Shown piece after piece: positions 6,590-11,018 of a DNA stretch of 11,018 nt. The first letter of the stretch is position 1. The number at the start of each line of letters is the position of its first letter. Below the pieces are notes generated by a model, which was not told the origin of the DNA, did not search any database, and was given only the letters and a program-made list of their open reading frames with translations. A program made the position numbers and the translations under genes. Origin of the DNA: Syntrophales bacterium (lineage in GTDB: Bacteria; Desulfobacterota; Syntrophia; Syntrophales; UBA2251); NCBI GenBank assembly GCA_023230905.1, contig JALNWL010000070.1, positions 1 through 11,018 on the forward strand, read 5' to 3'.

Positions 6590-7096
6590 TTATGCATTCT
6601 GTTTCAGAAGTTGGATCGGCCCGATCCGCATCAGGTGCTCCGGTGCATCGGTGGAACCCATGTCCGACTGGGTGAAGAAGGGCTTGTCGGAAAAGGTCGC
6701 GTCGGCCGCCATTTGGCGAGCCGCTGCTTGAAACGCCCGGAGAGACGCCTGGTTGTCGAGGGCAATGGTCGCCTCGAGGAATGCGGGTCGAGCCCTTTCG
6801 ATCAGTCGGATCAGCATCTGCTTGCCGATCCCCTTGCCTTGGGCCGCCCTGCTCACCCCGATCTGCCAGACGAAGAGCGTCTCGGGCTGCGCGGGCAGAA
6901 AAAGGGCCGCGATATAGCCACAAACCTGTTCCCCGGACCGGGCCACCAAACAGGTGTCGGAAAAGCAACGGGCCATCATCGCGTAGTAGTAGGCGGAATT
7001 CACGGAAAGAACGCCCGTGTCCCGGGCGATCACCCGCATCGCCGGGCCGTCACCGCGGCGTGGCTTGTTCAACTGGATGCTGTTATGGGGCTCCAT
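6590..7096 (-). CDS. ectA: L-2,4-diaminobutyrate N-gamma-acetyltransferase
   Basis: A 168-residue GNAT acetyltransferase that uses acetyl-CoA to make N-gamma-acetyl-diaminobutyrate, the second ectoine step. The EctA hallmark LSVNSAYYYAMMARCFSDTCLVA is present near residues 30-52. The GNAT acetyl-CoA loop is Q86-G-K-G-I-G91 in VSRAAQGKGIGKQML, and ATIALDNQASLRAFQ follows. The length is within the family norm. The ATG at 7096 has GGAGG 12 bases upstream, somewhat far. The gene starts only seven bases after the hemC stop, and its own stop lies inside the ribosome site of ectB, so the genes are surely co-translated from one mRNA. Confidence 0.96.
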   Translation of the reverse strand: MEPHNSIQLNKPRRGDGPAMRVIARDTGVLSVNSAYYYAMMARCFSDTCLVARSGEQVCGYIAALFLPAQPETLFVWQIGVSRAAQGKGIGKQMLIRLIERARPAFLEATIALDNQASLRAFQAAARQMAADATFSDKPFFTQSDMGSTDAPEHLMRIGPIQLLKQNA

Positions 7097-7103
7097 GCGT
7101 CTG

Positions 7104-8045
7104 TTATGCCTCCAGATGTTGTCGGATTTCGGCCAGGATCGCCGCGCCGCCGGCTTGTAAAATGTGGGCTCCCAGTCCCTTGCCTATCTCTGCCGCCTCG
7201 CGGCGGTTGCCGGTCCGAGTCCCGGATAGAAACTTCCGGCCATCGAGGCTCATCAGCCCGCCGTAAAGGCGTACCTCGTCGTTTTCGAGAGCGGACAGGG
7301 CAAAGACGGGAATGGAACAGCCCCCTTCCAACTGCCGCAGAAAGGCCCGCTCCGCCAGCAGGCACGCCTCGCTCGCCCGATGGTTGACCGCGGCGCGAAT
7401 CAGCGCTCGCTTCTCCGCCGGCAGAGAGGCCGCCGCCTCCACGGCGATGCAGCCCTGACCGACCGGAGGCACAAAGCGATCCAGGGGAAAGGTGTGGACA
7501 ATCAGTGCATCCATGCCCATGCGGTGCATCCCCGCATAGGCCATGATGATGCCGTCGCAGAGGCCCGCGTCCATCTTCCGGATGCGGGTTTGGAGGTTGC
7601 CGCGGATATCCACGGTTCGCACATGGGGATAATGACGTTTGAGCAGCGCCTGGCGTCGCACCGAGGAGGTCCCGATGGTGATGGGGCGGCCGGGGTCCCC
7701 CATAGTCAGCGCTTGGTTGCGGCTTACCAACACATCGGCCGGCTGTTCCCGCTCGCTGAAGGCGATCAGTTCAAACCCTTCCGGTAGCGTCGAGGGCATG
7801 TCTTTGGCGCTGTGGACGGCGATATCGATGGCGCCCGTCGCCAACTCCACCTCAAGGGCCTCGGTGAAAACGCCCTTTGAGCCGATCTTGGCAATGCTCG
7901 TATCCAACATCCGGTCTCCTTGGGTCTCGACGGTGACGACCGACGCGGAGAGGCCTGCCTGGTTCAAGCGATCCTGGACATAGCGGGTCTGCCAGAGGGC
8001 CAGTTCGCTTTTCCGGGATCCGATTTTAATCTCTATCTTCGCCAC
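7104..8045 (-). CDS. hemC: Porphobilinogen deaminase (hydroxymethylbilane synthase)
   Basis: Makes hydroxymethylbilane from four porphobilinogens in tetrapyrrole synthesis, in the cytoplasm. A 313-residue length matches the family. Conserved parts are KIGSRKSELALWQ, GDRMLDTSIAKIGSKGVF, HSAKDMPSTLPEGF with catalytic Asp82, GTSSVRRQALL, DIRGNLQTR, and LEGGCSIPV with Cys243, which binds the dipyrromethane cofactor. The GTG at 8045 puts the conserved N-terminus right at the start and has GGAGG only three bases away. An ATG at 8099 would add 18 unrelated residues and has no ribosome site. The gene leads the ectoine operon. No other heme gene is in the window. All key residues are intact, so it should be functional. 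Confidence 0.95.
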   Translation of the reverse strand: MAKIEIKIGSRKSELALWQTRYVQDRLNQAGLSASVVTVETQGDRMLDTSIAKIGSKGVFTEALEVELATGAIDIAVHSAKDMPSTLPEGFELIAFSEREQPADVLVSRNQALTMGDPGRPITIGTSSVRRQALLKRHYPHVRTVDIRGNLQTRIRKMDAGLCDGIIMAYAGMHRMGMDALIVHTFPLDRFVPPVGQGCIAVEAAASLPAEKRALIRAAVNHRASEACLLAERAFLRQLEGGCSIPVFALSALENDEVRLYGGLMSLDGRKFLSGTRTGNRREAAEIGKGLGAHILQAGGAAILAEIRQHLEA

Positions 8046-8100
8046 AATCCTCCATGAAAATCGTTTCGTACCTCTTCCGAAAACAGGATCGTCTGGCAAT

Positions 8101-8120
8101 TGCTCATAAGATTACGAGCA
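8101..8120 (-). other. Leader hairpin in the hemC-ectABC mRNA
   Basis: TGCTCATAAG and ATTACGAGCA form a 20-bp interrupted palindrome, with eight of ten positions paired. It lies in the untranslated leader about 55 bases before the hemC GTG. On the minus strand it would be transcribed and could fold. A regulatory or stabilising role is inference only. The ten-base direct repeat AAAACAGGAT occurs on either side (8080-8089 and 8155-8164). Confidence 0.4.
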
Positions 8121-8191
8121 TCGCCAAAGATTCCGAAGGGACTTGGATTAGTTTAAAACAGGATATCTAGGAATTCCCTTGATGTTGATTC

Positions 8192-8220
8192 ATCATAACA
8201 ACCCATGACTTATGTGTCAA
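8192..8220 (-). promoter_or_regulatory. Sigma70-type promoter of hemC-ectABC
   Basis: On the minus strand TTGACA (8220-8215) is a perfect -35 and TATGAT (8197-8192) a five-of-six -10, with exactly 17 bases between. TG one base before the -10 makes it an extended -10. The start would be near 8185. It is the only strong promoter seen before hemC, so it should drive all four genes. Confidence 0.85.
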
Positions 8221-8226
8221 CATAAG
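8209..8226. promoter_or_regulatory. Palindromic operator candidate over the -35 box
   Basis: CTTATGT-GTCA-ACATAAG is an 18-bp element with seven-base perfect arms around a four-base centre. It fully contains the -35 hexamer of the hemC-ectABC promoter. A dimeric regulator bound here would block RNA polymerase. MarR-family EctR regulators are known to bind ectoine promoters in other bacteria, but no regulator gene is in this window and the site does not let me name one. Confidence 0.6.
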
Positions 8227-8476
8227 AATGACGGGAAAATAAGTTAATAAAATCAAATAGTTAGTCCTCTTTACGCTGTCGGTTTTGCGTCCGTCATCCT
8301 TAAGTGTTTGATTAATAACGGTTATTTAGAGCATGATCACGCTCAAGGCCCGTAGAATGGTGTAGAGCGGCCTCGATCTTGAGTTTTTGTTCGGATCTAT
8401 GCAGGACGGCCTTAAATCTTTAGGCGGGTTGAAGCTTGCAGATTGAACGTGAAGGATTTATCGCAATGCTGGCTCT

Positions 8477-9052
8477 CTAACTTTTCATGTGCCGGAGTTC
8501 CCGCAGAAGATCCCAGTTTCCGGCCTTGTTTTTCCTGAAGATCCGGAAGCGGGCCGTTAACGCCTCCAGCTCGATCAGGGCGAAGGACGGGCCGGTTCTT
8601 GTGCCGGTGTGCTGGTCGCCGGGATTGCAAAGGACGATCCCGTTCTCCTGCTGGAGTACGGGTTTGTGGGCATGGCCGAAGAGAAACGCATGGGTTCCCA
8701 GATCCTTTGCCCGCGCGGCCATCTCCCGGAGGTATGTCTGCCAGACGGGCTCCGGATTGTAGGGGTTCATGTCGGTCTCGTGGCCGTGGGTCAGAAGAAA
8801 CTGCCAGCCCTGGAGTTCGATCACGGCCTGGTCGGGGAGCATGGTCCCGCCGTGGTCGTTGTTGCCCCAGACGCCGCGGAACGCGATTCCTGACGCCTCG
8901 GCCACCTGTCTGCCGTCGCAGATGCCGTCGCCCAGATGGACGAGAAGATCTAACCGTCCGAACCGGCCGATGGCGTCCCGCATGTCGCTTATATTGCCGT
9001 GGGTGTCGGAAAAAGCTGCGATTCTCATCGGTTGACTGTGTTGTTTTGACAA
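8477..9052 (-). CDS. YfcE/MJ0936-type metallophosphoesterase
   Basis: A 191-residue cytoplasmic calcineurin-like phosphoesterase of the small bacterial and archaeal YfcE/MJ0936 group, which are metal-dependent phosphodiesterases with poorly defined natural substrates. All metal-binding motifs are present: SDTHGN (Asp16, His18), HLGDG (Asp42), GNND (Asn64, Asp66), LTHGH (His89, His91) and FGHAH (His127, His129). The start is uncertain. The TTG at 9052 has AAGGGG five bases upstream. The ATG at 9028, eight residues in, gives the usual family N-terminus MRIAAFSDTHGN but has no ribosome site. It lies about 100 bases after the HMG-CoA lyase family gene and may be co-transcribed with it. Confidence 0.9.
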   Translation of the reverse strand: MSKQHSQPMRIAAFSDTHGNISDMRDAIGRFGRLDLLVHLGDGICDGRQVAEASGIAFRGVWGNNDHGGTMLPDQAVIELQGWQFLLTHGHETDMNPYNPEPVWQTYLREMAARAKDLGTHAFLFGHAHKPVLQQENGIVLCNPGDQHTGTRTGPSFALIELEALTARFRIFRKNKAGNWDLLRELRHMKS

Positions 9053-9155
9053 TGGAGCCCCTTACATCCGTAATCAACGGGTTGCGGTTTTGAAGGACCG
9101 GTTTTCTTTTTTCGATAGGCTCATCTTATCGTACGTCACGTCTTTCAATCCAGAA

Positions 9156-10160
9156 TCAGCGGATCTTCCGTGTCGATGGACCCTCGGTCGCGGGATGTTC
9201 CGGGAAGGGATGGCGGACCGGCAGGCCGGCCCGGGCCAGGGCGCTCGTGAGGGCGAGGCCGGGGATGGTCTCGCGCAGGAAGCCGCCCGCGGCGAGGAGC
9301 GCCTCGGGGGAAAGGCCCGTCTCGATCCCCATCTCCGAGAACAGATAGGCCAAATCCTCCGTGGCCACGTTGCCTGTCGCCCCCGGGGCGAAGGGACAGC
9401 CGCCCAGGCCGCCGAGAGCGCCGTCGAAGGAGCGGATGCCGGCCTCCCAGGCCTTGAGGGCGTTGGCGAGGGCCAGGCCACGGGTGTCGTGAAAATGCAT
9501 GCCGAAGGCGATCTCCGGGAAGGCCTCCCGGCAGGCGCGGGCGAGCGCCTCCGTCTGGCGGGGATTGCCGACACCGACCGTGTCGCACAGGGTAATCTCT
9601 CCGATGCCCGCTTCGGCGACGCGATGGACGTATGCGAGCACCGTCTCCGCGGCGATCCGCCCCTCGAAGGGGCAACCGAACGCGGTGGCCAGATCCACGC
9701 GCAGCGTCGCTTCGCTGCCGGGGAGAACATCCGTCCGGATGACCTCCAGGGCGGCGAGGGAGGCCTCCGGGGTCTGCCGGACGTTGGCGAGGTTGTGGGA
9801 GCGGCTGACCGAAAAGAAGAACACGAGCGTGTCGATGCCGCTCGCAACGGCCCGGCGCGCGCCCCGGACGTTGGGGACGAGGGCGCTCAACGTTACACCC
9901 CCGAGATCCCGCACGCCGCCGGCCACGGCCTCGATGTCGGCGAACTGGGGAATCGCCTGAGGGTTCACGAAGGCCCCGATCTGGATGTCCTTTAGACCCG
10001 CGTCCGCCAGGCGCCGGATGAGGTCGATCTTCCGCGCCGTCGGGATACAGGCCACAAGGTTCTGCAGGCCGTCCCGGGGGCCTACCTCGCAGATCCGAAC
10101 CCGCGCTTCGCCCACGCCGGCGATCTCGCTCCCGTTTGGCGCAACCGCGTCCGCGCTCAT
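9156..10160 (-). CDS. HMG-CoA lyase family protein (DRE-TIM metallolyase)
   Basis: A 334-residue TIM-barrel metallolyase resembling hydroxymethylglutaryl-CoA lyase, which splits HMG-CoA to acetyl-CoA and acetoacetate in leucine or ketone-body metabolism. Conserved residues are Arg29 and Asp30 in EVGPRDGLQN, His222 and His224 in MHFHDTRG, and the family's active-site loop GLGGCPFAPGATGNVATED with Cys255. I chose the ATG at 10160 because it overlaps the upstream stop as ATGA and precedes the conserved core. Upstream in-frame sequence to 10268 belongs to the iron-sulfur gene in another frame. The coupling to an Fe-S protein and the absence of other leucine genes leave room for a different 3-hydroxy-3-methylacyl-CoA-type substrate. 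Confidence 0.92.
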   Translation of the reverse strand: MSADAVAPNGSEIAGVGEARVRICEVGPRDGLQNLVACIPTARKIDLIRRLADAGLKDIQIGAFVNPQAIPQFADIEAVAGGVRDLGGVTLSALVPNVRGARRAVASGIDTLVFFFSVSRSHNLANVRQTPEASLAALEVIRTDVLPGSEATLRVDLATAFGCPFEGRIAAETVLAYVHRVAEAGIGEITLCDTVGVGNPRQTEALARACREAFPEIAFGMHFHDTRGLALANALKAWEAGIRSFDGALGGLGGCPFAPGATGNVATEDLAYLFSEMGIETGLSPEALLAAGGFLRETIPGLALTSALARAGLPVRHPFPEHPATEGPSTRKIR

Positions 10161-10984
10161 GAGATGTCCGCTACCTTTTCGATTCTCTCCATGACCTGCT
10201 GGAAGATGTCGGCCTCGCTTTCCGTGACGACCAAGCGGGCGGCGCCCGTCGGGCAGAGGTCCGCGCACCTGCCGCAGGACTTACAGGACGCGCCGATGAC
10301 GGCTTTGCCGTTCTCGATTGTGATGGCCCCGACGAAGCAGGCCGGGACGCATCGGCCGCAACCGTCGCACAGGTCGGCGTCGATCACCGTCTCCAGCCCC
10401 GGCAGTTTCTTGCTGGCCCGCTCGAGGTTCGGGCCCCGGCGCTTCATGTGTGTCCGGTAGAGGCAGCAGCAGTCGTCGCAGAAGCAGATGAACATCAGCC
10501 GGCGGAAATTCGGCAGACCGAAGGCGACGGGGTCGATCCAGACGTGGGCGATGTTGGCGACGAGGCCCGCGGCGGCGGCCTTCTCCACGTGGGCGACGGC
10601 TTCCTCGGTCGTGGCGGTGTGACCGTGGGACGGATGAATTCGCCGGGCGGCTTTTCCGAGGGCGATGCAGCCGATCGTCTTGGGGTGATTTTTGCAGTCG
10701 AATTTTCCCCGGCAGATGCACTCGTCGAGAATGAAGATCTCCCCGGCCCGGCGGACGACCTCCGCGACGATCCGGCGCGGCACGACGACGCTATCCGGGG
10801 CCGGGATCGCGACGTTGATGGGGATTGTCGTCAATTCGTTGTGCGGATAAGCGAAAAAGGGGTTGATGATCCACCTGAACCCCGGGGTGTCGCTCAATTT
10901 CCTTGCCCAGGTCATCAGCGGCCACGACAGGCGGACGGCGGCGCGGACGAAGGACTTGTTCGGTCCGTAGCGGAAGAGGTTCAT
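10157..10984 (-). CDS. Cys-rich iron-sulfur protein with C-terminal 2[4Fe-4S] ferredoxin domain
   Basis: A 275-residue protein with 17 cysteines, probably an electron-transfer subunit or partner of an oxidoreductase. The C-terminal part has two classical cluster motifs: C206-x2-C-x2-C-x3-C216 (CDGCGRCVPAC) and C234-x2-C-x2-C-x3-C244 (CKSCGRCADLC, followed by Pro). A middle region has two further Cys groups, CICRGKFDC (89-97) with Cys106, and CFCDDCCC (167-174), which resemble a pattern seen in Fe-S proteins of anaerobes. The N-terminal 60 residues show no recognised motif and no convincing membrane helix. The ATG at 10984 has TGAGG upstream. The gene overlaps the HMG-CoA lyase family gene by four bases, so the two are translationally coupled. 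The exact partner is unknown. Confidence 0.82.
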   Translation of the reverse strand: MNLFRYGPNKSFVRAAVRLSWPLMTWARKLSDTPGFRWIINPFFAYPHNELTTIPINVAIPAPDSVVVPRRIVAEVVRRAGEIFILDECICRGKFDCKNHPKTIGCIALGKAARRIHPSHGHTATTEEAVAHVEKAAAAGLVANIAHVWIDPVAFGLPNFRRLMFICFCDDCCCLYRTHMKRRGPNLERASKKLPGLETVIDADLCDGCGRCVPACFVGAITIENGKAVIGASCKSCGRCADLCPTGAARLVVTESEADIFQQVMERIEKVADIS

Positions 10985-10991
10985 CGCGGCC

Positions 10992-11018
10992 TCACGCGTC
11001 GATGACGCCCCACTTCAG
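10992..11018 (-). CDS. C-terminal end of an upstream gene (partial)
   Basis: Reading leftward from the right edge, one frame gives LKWGVIDA and then TGA at 10994-10992, seven bases before the iron-sulfur gene's ATG. That spacing fits an operon. Only nine codons are visible and another frame is also open, so the frame is an inference and the protein cannot be named. Confidence 0.35.
   Translation of the reverse strand: MKWGVIDA

Larger units (their letters stand above)
8046..8476. other. AT-rich regulatory gap upstream of hemC-ectABC
   Basis: No gene is seen in these 431 bases. They contain the hemC leader (about 140 bases) with a hairpin at 8101-8120, the sigma70 promoter at 8192-8220 with its overlapping palindrome, and a very AT-rich block. 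By hand count, bases 8221-8280 are 19 of 60 G+C, against about 60-70 percent in neighbouring genes. Further short symmetric elements lie at 8329-8344 and 8409-8425, and a weak rightward hairpin with TTTTT lies at 8342-8388. No clear terminator for the metallophosphoesterase gene was found. Confidence 0.6.

Noticed and set aside
5713..6675. Rightward 320-residue open frame opposite ectB
   Set aside because: A long antisense frame caused by high third-position GC in ectB. Its translation shows no domain.
8046..8099. Start of hemC at the upstream ATG (8099)
   Set aside because: The added 18 residues are unlike any porphobilinogen deaminase N-terminus and no ribosome site precedes the ATG.
9113..9135. 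Hairpin CGATAGGCTCATCTTATCG next to a T-rich run, as a terminator
   Set aside because: The T-run lies before the hairpin on the plus strand, and on the minus strand the hairpin is followed by A residues. Neither direction gives a stem followed by T.
10161..10268. N-terminal extension of the HMG-CoA lyase family protein up to 10268
   Set aside because: It lies in another frame of the iron-sulfur gene, is Arg/Gly-rich, and the ATGA overlap at 10157-10160 gives a better coupled start.

Overview
The window is a piece of a GC-rich bacterial chromosome, with no tRNA, rRNA, CRISPR or recognisable transposase. The gene set points to an anaerobic or facultative proteobacterium, perhaps a Desulfobacterota/Syntrophales-type organism from a saline habitat: crotonase, HMG-CoA lyase family enzyme, Cys-rich ferredoxin-like protein, ectoine synthesis, and a bacterial deoxyhypusine-synthase-like protein. 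That taxonomic guess is an inference from gene content only.

Left part (1-2020): the tail of an unknown gene and a strong terminator are followed by a leftward isochorismatase-fold hydrolase. Divergent from it are a small antibiotic-biosynthesis-monooxygenase (ABM) domain protein and an enoyl-CoA hydratase, both rightward. These look like accessory catabolic or detoxification genes.

Middle part (2118-8220), all leftward: this holds two transcription units. Reading in the direction of transcription, the first is hemC-ectA-ectB-ectC. It has a near-consensus sigma70 promoter (TTGACA-N17-TATGAT, extended -10) whose -35 box sits inside an 18-bp palindrome. It encodes porphobilinogen deaminase followed immediately by the complete three-enzyme route from L-aspartate-semialdehyde to the compatible solute ectoine. 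The second unit has its own near-consensus promoter (TTGACA-N17-TATAGT). It encodes a deoxyhypusine-synthase-like protein that overlaps by four bases an exported peptidoglycan amidase, whose C-terminus carries three copies of an unrecognised repeat. The deoxyhypusine-synthase-like region has clearly lower GC than both flanks, and the gap upstream of hemC is strongly AT-rich.

Right part (8477-11018), all leftward: a small YfcE-type metallophosphoesterase lies downstream of an ATGA-overlapping pair, a Cys-rich multi-cluster iron-sulfur protein and an HMG-CoA lyase family enzyme. The last residues of another gene lie just upstream. This is probably an acyl-CoA or organic-acid operon continuing off the right edge.

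The points most worth following are the hemC-ectABC arrangement with its palindromic operator candidate, the altered active site of the deoxyhypusine-synthase-like protein, the repeat domain of the amidase coupled to it, the re-assigned TTG start of ectB, and the unusual Cys motifs of the iron-sulfur protein.
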